DNA from: Rhizobium sullae
GTDB taxonomy: Bacteria > Pseudomonadota > Alphaproteobacteria > Rhizobiales > Rhizobiaceae
Assembly: GCF_900169785.1 (NCBI RefSeq)
Contig: NZ_FWER01000001.1
Coordinates: forward strand, 1,765 to 65,764
Length of the DNA stretch: 64,000 bases
Direction of reading: 5' to 3'
The notes under the pieces were generated by a model. It ran no database searches and had not been told where the DNA came from. It saw only the letters and a program-made list of their open reading frames with translations. Position numbers and translations under genes: made by a program. This document shows, in pieces, positions 43,879 through 51,227 of this stretch. Numbering within the stretch: position 1 is the stretch's first letter; each line of letters opens with the position of its first letter.

Positions 43879-45192
43879 CTAGTTGATAGAGAGGCTTTGG
43901 TAGTCCCCAAAGCCTTGGTAGCTTGAGGTGATGACGCGATCGCCTTCCTTCAGACCGCCGACGATTTCGACGCTTTCGACCGTCCGACGACCGACCTGAA
44001 TATTCCTGCGCTCGGCGGTCGAGCCGTTGACGACGAAGATCCAGTTGCCCCCTGTCGTTTCCCAGAAGGCCCCGAGAGGAATCGTCAGGACGTCGGTTTC
44101 CCGCTGCGCCAGATCAAGCCGGCCGGTGATCGCCTGCCCCCTAGTGACGTTCGACATCGGAACCGATGGGTCAAACTCCGCCTCAATCTTGAATTTTCCA
44201 TCGGTGATCCGGGGCGAAATGCTCGCCACGGAAAGCGTGACGGCCACGCCATCTACAGTACCGGAAGCGTGCTGCCCAACACGGACTCGGCCGAGGTAGA
44301 ATTCGTCAAGCATGGCCTCAACCTTGAAGCCCTCGTTGTCGTCGATCTGCCCGATCGATTGCCCTGTCGCGAGATGCCGGCCAAGGCTCACGTCGAGATG
44401 GGTGAGATAGCCAGTGATCGGCGCCCGTATCACGAGCGCATCGAGCTGAGACCGGGCGGCGGCGATGGTTTCCTGAAGCCGGCTGGAGGTCTCACTGACC
44501 GAACGTTCGATGCTTTCGGCCTGAGAATTTACTCGATCTAGGGTGCGGCGCCGTATCTCAAAGATCGACTTCCAGTAGGCCAGATCCTCATTGAGGCGCT
44601 GTTCCTCGGCCGCAGGACCAACCCCGCGCACCACGAGCCGCGACTGCATGGTGTGCTGACGCTGTAGCTGCTCGACGCGATACCGCGCCTCTTCGAGGGC
44701 CGCTTCCGCGCCGGTCATCGTCTGCGAAACATTCAGCCGGAGCGCCATCTGACTGTTGAGATGATCGATGGCGCTGGATTCCTGCGTAGCGATCGACAGT
44801 TCCAGGTTGGGATTGGAGATCCTGACCAGGGGCGCTCCCGCCGCAACATGATCTCCGGCCCGATGGAAGATCTCTTCAACCCGGCCATCCTGTACCATGT
44901 CCAGAAAGACCGTTTCCTGCGGAAGGATACGGCCCCTCAGTGGGATGAACTCAGTAAATGCGCCTTTCGTGGCGGTCGCGATCGTCAGGCCCTCGGTCGG
45001 GACTGAGAGCGTGAAAGCGGTTCGGGCGGATATGATGTAGAGCGCCACTAGCGCGGCAGCCAGGAGTGCGATCCCCGTCGCGAGCGCATAGGGCCACACC
45101 CGCCGTCGGCTGATGGGACGATCAGTCGCGAGCAGGACAACCTTGCTCGGATCGCCTTCCAAAAACTGATCGTGCGAGAATGAATGACGCAT
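43879..45192 (-). CDS. RiPP pump membrane-fusion protein (DarC/HlyD-like)
   Basis: The 437-residue periplasmic adaptor has a cytoplasmic N-terminus of about 32 residues, one anchor helix (VWPYALATGIALLAAALVALYII), a split lipoyl domain (GRILPQETVFLDMVQDGRVEEIFHRAGDHVAAGAPLVRI and APITGYLTHLDVSLGRHLATGQ), a coiled-coil hairpin at about 140-260, and a beta-barrel domain. It begins 9 bp after the permease. Family members connect the inner-membrane permease to TolC; no outer-membrane gene lies in this operon, but the NodT-type channel at 36195 is close. Confidence 0.9.
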   Translation of the reverse strand: MRHSFSHDQFLEGDPSKVVLLATDRPISRRRVWPYALATGIALLAAALVALYIISARTAFTLSVPTEGLTIATATKGAFTEFIPLRGRILPQETVFLDMVQDGRVEEIFHRAGDHVAAGAPLVRISNPNLELSIATQESSAIDHLNSQMALRLNVSQTMTGAEAALEEARYRVEQLQRQHTMQSRLVVRGVGPAAEEQRLNEDLAYWKSIFEIRRRTLDRVNSQAESIERSVSETSSRLQETIAAARSQLDALVIRAPITGYLTHLDVSLGRHLATGQSIGQIDDNEGFKVEAMLDEFYLGRVRVGQHASGTVDGVAVTLSVASISPRITDGKFKIEAEFDPSVPMSNVTRGQAITGRLDLAQRETDVLTIPLGAFWETTGGNWIFVVNGSTAERRNIQVGRRTVESVEIVGGLKEGDRVITSSYQGFGDYQSLSIN

Positions 45193-45201
45193 CGCGCGGC
45201 C

Positions 45202-47604
45202 TTATGTCCGTAGAACCGCTGCCGGCTCGGTTCGAGCCAACTGGATCGTGTGCTGCAAGACAGCCAGCATTCCGACTGCCACCATGCCGACGGCGGTCGC
45301 CAGAAACGGATAAGGGCTCAGGGCGATGCGGTGGCTGTAACCACTGAGCCAGTACACCGCGATGAAAGCCGATGCGGGAAGACCGAGCAGAACCCCAGCA
45401 AGGATCGGCATGAAGAACCGCATTGAGACATAGGTTGTGACATTGCCGCGCGTGGCGCCCAACGCCCGCCGAATACCGATCTCCCGGCGCTGCCGTACAG
45501 ACAGAAGAGAGGTGAGCGCATAGATGCCGAGGCATGACGTGACGATCGCGACGATGCTAAGTGCGACGAGAACGCGTCTGGACTGCTCAAGGGGCCGATA
45601 GAGGTCAGCAAGCCTGTCGTCGAGAAAGCGCCCATTCATTGCCCTCTCGTTGGTCACTTCCAGCCAGACTGAATTGATCTGGTCGATCACCGCCGGGTCC
45701 CTTGGATTGTCGATCGCAATCGATACGAACCGGCCGCGCTCGGCCACCGGGAAGTAGACAATGGGCTCGGGCGGCAGATCGACGGATTTCATGGTGATAT
45801 CGGGCACCACGCCCAGGACCTCGAACGGAACCGGCCCTTGGGGTCCAATCATGGCGATCGACGTGCCGATCGCGGATCGAGCGTCGCGGAAGCCCAGAAC
45901 GGGAAGCGCCGCTTCGCTGAGAACTGTGACCTGTCCTCCTGCCTGCGCGGCATCGGTATCGGGGAAGAGCCTGCCGGCAACAGGGGCGAGGCCATAGGTG
46001 TCGAAGAACGCCGAATCGACCGCGTTGGACGGGAAACCGCTCGGCGCTGCCTGGCCCAACTCCTGGTTCATCAGGCCGACCATCGAAGTCGTGAAGTTTG
46101 TCGGAACGATCTGCGAGACGGATGCGGCCCGTACCCCTGGTATTCTGGACGCCTCATCCCGGAATGTCGCAAGCACGGAAGGCGACAACGCCGCGGTGCC
46201 GCTCTCGATGATGTACACGCCGGTTCCGATCGCTTGAAGGCTCTTGCGGACAGCGAAAGTCGTCTGCCCCGCGACAATGAAAGAGAGAACCACGATTACC
46301 GTCGAAAGACCGAACTGCACGACGATAGGAATCGACTCCCAGGCCGCCTTCCGCTTTGGCATCTCCTGTTTGAGGGCGACGACCGGCGGCATGCGCGCGA
46401 CCGCACCCGCTGGCAGCATCGTGGCGGCGGTGGCGCCCAGGGCCACGATGACAGGCGGTGCAAGGAGGAACAGGAGATCCGGCGCGGTCACCAGAATTGT
46501 GACGCCCAGCACGGCCGAGATTATCGGATGGGCAGCCAGAATGAGCGAGGCTGCAAGCGTCATCGACGCAACTGTTATGGCCGCGCCCTCACGCAGGTTC
46601 CCGAGCATGATCTGAAGCCGCGTTGCTCCGAACGACCGGCGAACGCCGTATTCGAGTGTCCGAGCCTCGGCCCTCGAAATCATCAGCACCGAGAAGTTGA
46701 TGCAGACGATGACAACAATCATCGTAGCGATGGCAACCAGAACGCCGATCATCGTCCGGCTTCCCCCCGGCTTCAGCTCGCCAGACGGGAAATTGTTCAG
46801 GTGGATCTCCGTGACGGGCATCATCCCAAGGACCGGATTCACCACGGACGCCTGTTCTGGCGGCATGATAGGCGTCGTCACAAGCAGATTGGAGAGCTGC
46901 ACCGCTACCTCTTTCGCCGCGATGCCGTCATCCAGCCAGAAATAGGTGTACGCGATGCTCTCGCCAGGGCCTGCGGATTGGAACTGCCGGTTCAGAATGG
47001 TGAAAGGCGATGCACTGCTAACAAGCAGATTGAGATTGAGATGGGTGTTCTCTGGCACCGATCGCAACACGCCTGTCACCTGGAGGCTGTCGCCCGTGTC
47101 AAGCTCAAGCGTCTGGCCGATCGGGTTGGCCGTGCCGAAGTATTTCTGCGCAGCCTGCTGCGAAAGCACAGCGTTACCCGGTGCCTGAAGTGCGTGTGCG
47201 AGGCTCCCCGCGCGCAACTCCAGACCGAACGCCTCCAGGAAATTCTCGTCTACGACCTGCACGGTTTCGGAAAACCTTTCCCCGTTTCGCGAGATGACCA
47301 TGTTCTCTCGCGAAAGGCGGGTGACCGCTTCAACGCCCGGCAAACCCTTCAGCGAATCGGCCAGCCGGGGGCTGATGGCGGGCAGAGATATCTTTCCCGC
47401 GCCGGGCGGCGAGATCGTTACGAAGAGCCGATACGCTTGGCCGCTGTTGCGAACCCAACTGTCGTAAGAGAGATCGGTCCTGACAATCAGGATGCACAGT
47501 CCGACGGCCACAAACGCAACCGTCGTGCCAATGAAATTGACGATGATCGGGACGAAATCCTTTGCCGTCCTTATGCCGAAGAATTCCCGGAATCGATGCT
47601 GCAT
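45202..47604 (-). CDS. RiPP pump permease (DarB-like, duplicated FtsX/MacB domain)
   Basis: This 800-residue permease contains two FtsX/MacB_PCD units. The first has helix NFIGTTVAFVAVGLCILIV, a periplasmic domain, and helices from about residue 285 around GVRRSFGATRLQIMLGNL. The second has helix IVVQFGLSTVIVVLSFIVAG, another periplasmic domain, and helices from about 680 around GIRRALGATRGNVTTYVSM. Each GxRR.FGA/ALGAT motif is the cytoplasmic coupling helix. The length and duplication match DarB. A promoter-like and terminator-like pair precedes it, so its expression may be separate from the precursor. Confidence 0.9.
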   Translation of the reverse strand: MQHRFREFFGIRTAKDFVPIIVNFIGTTVAFVAVGLCILIVRTDLSYDSWVRNSGQAYRLFVTISPPGAGKISLPAISPRLADSLKGLPGVEAVTRLSRENMVISRNGERFSETVQVVDENFLEAFGLELRAGSLAHALQAPGNAVLSQQAAQKYFGTANPIGQTLELDTGDSLQVTGVLRSVPENTHLNLNLLVSSASPFTILNRQFQSAGPGESIAYTYFWLDDGIAAKEVAVQLSNLLVTTPIMPPEQASVVNPVLGMMPVTEIHLNNFPSGELKPGGSRTMIGVLVAIATMIVVIVCINFSVLMISRAEARTLEYGVRRSFGATRLQIMLGNLREGAAITVASMTLAASLILAAHPIISAVLGVTILVTAPDLLFLLAPPVIVALGATAATMLPAGAVARMPPVVALKQEMPKRKAAWESIPIVVQFGLSTVIVVLSFIVAGQTTFAVRKSLQAIGTGVYIIESGTAALSPSVLATFRDEASRIPGVRAASVSQIVPTNFTTSMVGLMNQELGQAAPSGFPSNAVDSAFFDTYGLAPVAGRLFPDTDAAQAGGQVTVLSEAALPVLGFRDARSAIGTSIAMIGPQGPVPFEVLGVVPDITMKSVDLPPEPIVYFPVAERGRFVSIAIDNPRDPAVIDQINSVWLEVTNERAMNGRFLDDRLADLYRPLEQSRRVLVALSIVAIVTSCLGIYALTSLLSVRQRREIGIRRALGATRGNVTTYVSMRFFMPILAGVLLGLPASAFIAVYWLSGYSHRIALSPYPFLATAVGMVAVGMLAVLQHTIQLARTEPAAVLRT

Positions 47605-47683
47605 CCCAACCTCGCAGTCTCATGCTGCGCCGAAGAGTCCCTGGGCGCGGGCTGAACTCACCTCGGCAAACGTTCATAAGATA

Positions 47684-47713
47684 GTATTATTCAGCAATTT
47701 CTTTCTGTCAAAC
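47684..47713 (-). promoter_or_regulatory. Probable sigma-70 promoter of the pump genes
   Basis: On the minus strand, TTGACA (47708-47713) is followed by a 16- to 18-bp spacer and AATAATAC (47684-47691). It lies about 80 bp upstream of the permease ATG and directly after the hairpin that follows the precursor gene, so the pump could be transcribed independently of the maturase and precursor. Confidence 0.55.
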
Positions 47714-47720
47714 AGAAACT

Positions 47721-47751
47721 CTCCTCGGGTTGGCCGCGCCCGAGGAGAGCT
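47721..47751 (-). terminator. Strong hairpin between precursor and pump genes
   Basis: CTCTCCTCGGG and CCCGAGGAGAG are perfect 11-bp arms with a 9-base loop, about 55 bp after the precursor stop. On the minus strand it is followed by TTTCTGTTTG. As in many RiPP operons, a partial terminator here would allow much more precursor than transporter mRNA. Confidence 0.65.
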
Positions 47752-47805
47752 GAATCGCGTGGTTCACGTGAAGATGCCTATGAATTTGGCCGCCCGTCGG
47801 CGGGA

Positions 47806-48048
47806 TCAGATTTGGTATTTCCAGATGTTGAAGATCCACATTGTCGGCGCGGTGCCGTCACGGAAGGCTTCATCGAACTGCGCATCGACCATATCGGGCT
47901 CGAGCTTCGTCGGCTCGATGGGCAGGCGGTCCAGCGCGGTTTGAAGCATCCGCGAGACCAGCTCCTGCTGACGAGGCGAAAGGCTCTTGCTGTGGTCGCG
48001 AACGCGCTTCGCCATATCCTGGCGCGCGTCAAGAAGTGCAGCGTCCAT
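47806..48048 (-). CDS. Candidate RiPP precursor peptide, 80 residues
   Basis: From ATG 48048, placed behind AAAAGGAGAGACAGC (a very strong ribosome site), the product has 80 residues. The first 70 are a charged helical leader (DARQDMAKRVRDHSKSLSPRQ, then MLQTALDRLPIEPTKLEP, ending DGTAPTM). The last ten, WIFNIWKYQI, are strongly aromatic and unlike the leader. A longer frame reaches 48150, but only the shorter form has a ribosome site. It lies 89 bp after the radical SAM gene and before a MacAB-like pump. DarA of darobactin ends with core WNWSKSF and tail QEI, so WIFNIWKY followed by QI is a plausible core plus tail. Which residues are crosslinked is not predictable. Confidence 0.8.
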   Translation of the reverse strand: MDAALLDARQDMAKRVRDHSKSLSPRQQELVSRMLQTALDRLPIEPTKLEPDMVDAQFDEAFRDGTAPTMWIFNIWKYQI

Positions 48049-48137
48049 GCTGTCTCTCCTTTTCTGGGCGGGGTTCCATAGATCGCGGAACGTGTCGTCG
48101 GACGCCCAGAATCCGGCGGCTCCGCGATTCAAATGAG

Positions 48138-49559
48138 CTAAGGCAGGCAAATGGTGCCGCGCGCAGTGTCCTTTTCCATGAGGGACAGCAGCGGCCCAAG
48201 CCCGCAGCAGCCGGACGTGTCGTTCAGGAGCCTGCGCGAGGTTTTACGATCGTGCGGACAACCGCCCGTGCAGACCGAGTACCATTGGCATTGCGAGGAT
48301 CCTGTCTTGTAGCCGTCCAGTTCGGCCTTCGCTCGCTTGAGATTTTGCGATCCCGCCAACGACCGGTTCAAACTGCCTTTGAAGATGTTGCCGTAAAGAT
48401 AGTTGTCATCGCCGACATATTTGTCGCAAGCGGCAATATTGCCATTGCTTTCGATCGTCAGATATTTGCCCTGGCAATCACCGGCGAAAATGCACAGACC
48501 ATGTTCCCTGTTGGCGACTTTGTTCAACAGTGAGATGAAGGTGCGTATCTCAAGCCTGTCCTGATACTCATCCCGCCAGACTTCATAGAGGCGGCACATG
48601 AATTTCACGTATTCAGGCCAGGGGATATAGGTGCCGATAACATTGCAAGATTCGTCGTTCTCCGGCAGGGCATTTAGGATGTCGAGGGATCTGGCGCCGG
48701 TCAGGACAAAGTAGTCCAGGAGCTCTCGCGGCGGCATGGCGGCGACCTCGGAATCGATCACGGCAAGCAAGCCATGCTTGATGCCGTTCTGCCGGAGCTG
48801 TCGCAGCGTAGCAAGTATACGCTGTGAGGTGCCGGCCCCGTTCACATCGACCCGGCGCGTATCATTGATAGCGGGAGGACCGTCAATGCTCACACCGATA
48901 GAAATGCTGTAGTCCCGAAGGAACTTCAGCATGTCATCCGAGATGTCCACGGCATTGGTCTGGATCGCATTCGAGAAACTGACACCCTTGGACGTATATC
49001 GCTGTTGAAGCCACAGGGCCTTGCGATAGAACTTGACGCCCAGAAGGGTGGCTTCCCCACCATGCCAGACGAACTCAATATGCCGCGCGCCGGGCGCCTG
49101 CAGCGCGTCCCGTATCGTGCGGGCCAGGACGGCGAACGACATCACATGGCCCGGCCCCTCTCGCCAGGCGTGGCAATAGGTGCAGCGCAGGTTGCACAGC
49201 CGGGTCGCCTTCATGACGATGATCATGCTCGACGACTGCGCTGGCGTCTTATCCACCGGGATTTGTTCGATCTGGCGGAGCATGGCGCGCTCGCGCCTGT
49301 TCAGAACCGCTTCCTCGGGCAGGCTCAAGCGCTGGTGAAGCGTAGGCTTTGGATCGGCGAAGAGCAGGCTTCCGAAGATCGATTTCTCGTCATCGTTCAG
49401 CGTGTCCATGAAGCTCTTCAGGCCCGCGCGCAGCGCCACGACATCATCGCGGCTGGTGATAGTGAGGCCGGTAGGCTCGACACCATTGGCCGGGCTTGCG
49501 TCGCTTGCCCCTTTCTGAAGCTGCGAGTCCAGGCGCACAGCGCTTACCCTCCGAGACAT
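48138..49559 (-). CDS. Radical SAM/SPASM peptide maturase
   Basis: The 473-residue enzyme has the [4Fe-4S]-SAM motif CNLRCTYC (C122, C126, C129), then VWHGGEATLLG, IQTNA and SIDGPPAINDTRR, characteristic of peptide-modifying SPASM enzymes (FxsB, XyeB, GrrM and DarE types). The C-terminal SPASM region has many cysteines (C356, C362, C378, C424, C430, C434, C451, C452) for two auxiliary clusters. An N-terminal extension of about 110 residues precedes the barrel. Known relatives form carbon-carbon or ether cyclophane links on aromatic residues of a precursor C-terminus; the neighbouring 80-residue peptide is the evident substrate. A LysR-type box lies about 50 bp upstream. Confidence 0.92.
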   Translation of the reverse strand: MSRRVSAVRLDSQLQKGASDASPANGVEPTGLTITSRDDVVALRAGLKSFMDTLNDDEKSIFGSLLFADPKPTLHQRLSLPEEAVLNRRERAMLRQIEQIPVDKTPAQSSSMIIVMKATRLCNLRCTYCHAWREGPGHVMSFAVLARTIRDALQAPGARHIEFVWHGGEATLLGVKFYRKALWLQQRYTSKGVSFSNAIQTNAVDISDDMLKFLRDYSISIGVSIDGPPAINDTRRVDVNGAGTSQRILATLRQLRQNGIKHGLLAVIDSEVAAMPPRELLDYFVLTGARSLDILNALPENDESCNVIGTYIPWPEYVKFMCRLYEVWRDEYQDRLEIRTFISLLNKVANREHGLCIFAGDCQGKYLTIESNGNIAACDKYVGDDNYLYGNIFKGSLNRSLAGSQNLKRAKAELDGYKTGSSQCQWYSVCTGGCPHDRKTSRRLLNDTSGCCGLGPLLSLMEKDTARGTICLP

Positions 49560-49593
49560 ATTGACTGTGCATATCCTATCTGCAACTTGGAGC

Positions 49594-49830
49594 GCATCAA
49601 GTTAGACACTATCTGGAATGCAGATAGGTGCGCCGTTTGCATGGATCAAATGGAAGTCAAATCTTGAGGAGGATCTTGGTCTCGATCTGGTCAACCGATC
49701 GGGGACGCAGGGTTCCACTCAAAAATCGTGTGCGCGAAGGATCACCCGCTGGCGAGCACTGATGTCGGCCGGAGGAACTTGAGCGCCATGGCAGATCATG
49801 GCTGCCCTTCGGAGCGGAGGGCGGGCTCAA
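49594..49830 (+). pseudogene. LysR relic with internal deletions, copy 4
   Basis: Three blocks match the intact LysR gene in order: the leader, box and ATGGATCAAATGGAA; then the region coding for NLEEDLGLALFSRSG; then the region coding for VPLKMVCSKDHPLAKADVGWEELKRHRQI. Large parts between them are deleted and frames are lost. It shows that the RiPP operon once had its own adjacent divergent LysR gene. Confidence 0.8.
49609..49627. promoter_or_regulatory. LysR-type box upstream of the radical SAM gene, copy 4
   Basis: CTATCTGGAATGCAGATAG is TATCT-N7-AGATA, the same inverted repeat found upstream of the intact LysR gene. It lies 50 bp upstream of the maturase start, in a position suited to activation of the RiPP operon by the island LysR protein. 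Confidence 0.6.
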
Positions 49831-49923
49831 ACGATCACCTCAAGGTATGCACCTTGCAGCGACACGCATTGCACTGAGCATCACGTGGAAGCGTTGACCG
49901 GCGCGTGGTCACTCCAGTGTCAG

Positions 49924-50214
49924 TCACGTTGTCTCCCAAGCTGCCACGACACCGATCCTCCTTGCACTGCACTGCGCCCGTGACGTCGCGGCAGAACTGG
50001 CGGTCAATGACAGGACGCCAGGGACAAGGGTGAACTCATGGCCTTTCTCGACGATGGCGAACTTGCCGCTCGATAGCTGGACCGTGCCGGTGAACTTGCC
50101 GCTTACGGTTTCACCCTCTGCGGTCCCCGAAACGGCATGGGGCTTGCTAGCCGCCAACTCCGTACCCGGCGCGGGCGACCTCGCGCTCGCGTAACCCAGC
50201 AAAATTGCCCGCAC
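49924..50214 (-). pseudogene. Relic of a DUF3363 relaxase (VirD2-like) C-terminus
   Basis: The minus-strand frame contains VSGTAEGETVSGKFTGTVQLSSGKFAIVEKGHEFTLVP, and after a one-base frame change WRPVIDRQFCRDVTGAV. This matches the C-terminal end of DUF3363 relaxases of rhizobial plasmids and ICEs (pattern G..Y...V.LASGRFA.IE....F.LVPWRPV...LG). The catalytic relaxase domain is absent. It marks the right part of the island as former mobilisable DNA. Confidence 0.65.
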
Positions 50215-50255
50215 ATGCGCAAATTTGGCTGAACGAGGATCCAGCTTAGCCGCAA

Positions 50256-50485
50256 GCGCTCAATCGGCCGCGATCTATCTATTCTGCAGATACTTCCTAA
50301 CTTGAACGCAGCACCAGAAGCGTAGAGAAAGCGCGCTCAACGGGTGAAAAAGGACGGCCTCAAGGTGTCAGAGATGCACCATTTTCCCGGTCACATGCGC
50401 CGGAACAATGTAAATACTGTCGCAGGTTTGAACGTTGATCTTCGTTTCACGCATACATCTGAATTCTCAGAAGATGTTCTGCTCT
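50256..50485 (+). repeat. Long direct repeat, right copy (with LysR-type box)
   Basis: This is the fuller copy of the repeat at 35852-36034 and contains the identical box CTATCTATTCTGCAGATAC at 50275-50293. Downstream it merges into the lasso B2-like frame. Same orientation and about 14.4 kb spacing from the left copy would allow excision or amplification of the DNA between by homologous recombination. Confidence 0.75.
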
Positions 50486-51024
50486 TTCCGCGCTTTCAGG
50501 GTGCCACGATGCGTGCGAGGCTATATTGCTTTAGGTCGACAAGGACCATAGTAAAGCTTGCGAAAGACCGTGCGAGTCGGATGGCAAATGCACCAGAAAC
50601 GTCGCTTGATGATATTGCCTGCTTGATTGTGGCATACAACCGCTTGAAAGCCCTCCGCCTATTCCCTCTAAGTTGCGTTCTGGACTCTTTGGCTTGTCTA
50701 TTCTTCTTCGCCGAAGAGGGATGTAGCGCAAATCTTGTGATTGGCGTGAAAGAAGCCCCCTTCGCGACTCGCACCTGGCTCGAAATAAATGGAGTGGTAG
50801 CGAATGACGACGATGCACTCGTCTTAAGCTACCTCCCGGTTCTGCAAACGAACAGCGAAAGCGATCGACATCAGGCTTTGGGAGGGACCGCTGCTGGCAC
50901 ATGCATTGGATCAAAGACCAAGGATGCTCCGGCCAAGCGACGGCTGAGGCATCATCCGCAAATTGGAGCGTTTTCAATCGGAGCGACCCAGGCGCTCATC
51001 TCGTCCTGGCGTCGATTTTCGTAG
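50344..51024 (+). pseudogene. Decayed lasso-peptide B2 (transglutaminase-like) gene
   Basis: The central part matches lasso-peptide B2 leader peptidases: LDDIACLIVAYNRLKALRLFPL, then SCVLDSLACLFFF with the catalytic Cys, LVIGVKEAPF, WLEINGVVAND and SYLPVL. In functional enzymes the sequence before W is usually AAHAW; here it is ATRTW, so the catalytic His is replaced by Arg. Beyond about residue 175 the frame runs into an inverted LysR fragment, so the true stop is lost. No precursor, B1 or cyclase gene remains. The start is uncertain. Confidence 0.6.
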
Positions 51025-51226
51025 TGGCAAGGCGCTTGCAAAGCCATTTTGCAGCCGCCCCGCAAGGCCGTTGCTTGTGCCAGATCATTCCCAATGCGAC
51101 CTGAAACTGACCGTCGCCAAACTGCAGCGAGGGCTAGTAAGGTCCGGCTCACATGGGGGGTATGCAATGACATGGTCGGGGGCAAAGGCTCAGCCGATCC
51201 CGTGCTTGACCAGGGTGGGTATACAA
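51000..51226 (-). pseudogene. Inverted LysR 3' fragment, copy 5
   Basis: Read on the minus strand, this aligns with about 32820-33030 of the intact LysR gene: GTCAAGCACGGGATCGGCTG (compare GTCAGGCAAGGGATCGGTTG), then CTGCAGTTTGGCGACGG, then GGCACAAGCAACGGCCTTGC and AAGCGCCT(T/C)GCC. Frames are broken. Its opposite orientation suggests inversion or a separate insertion event. Confidence 0.75.
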
Positions 51227-51227
51227 A

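Noticed and set aside
45838..47655. 605-codon plus-strand open frame across the pump permease
   Set aside because: It is the antisense shadow of the real 800-residue FtsX-type permease, which has clear helices and duplicated motifs; the shadow is rich in Arg, His and Asp without domains.
48049..48150. Longer 114-residue version of the RiPP precursor starting at 48150
   Set aside because: The extra 34 residues overlap the maturase stop, lack a ribosome site, and are unlike a leader; ATG 48048 has AAGGAGA at ideal spacing.
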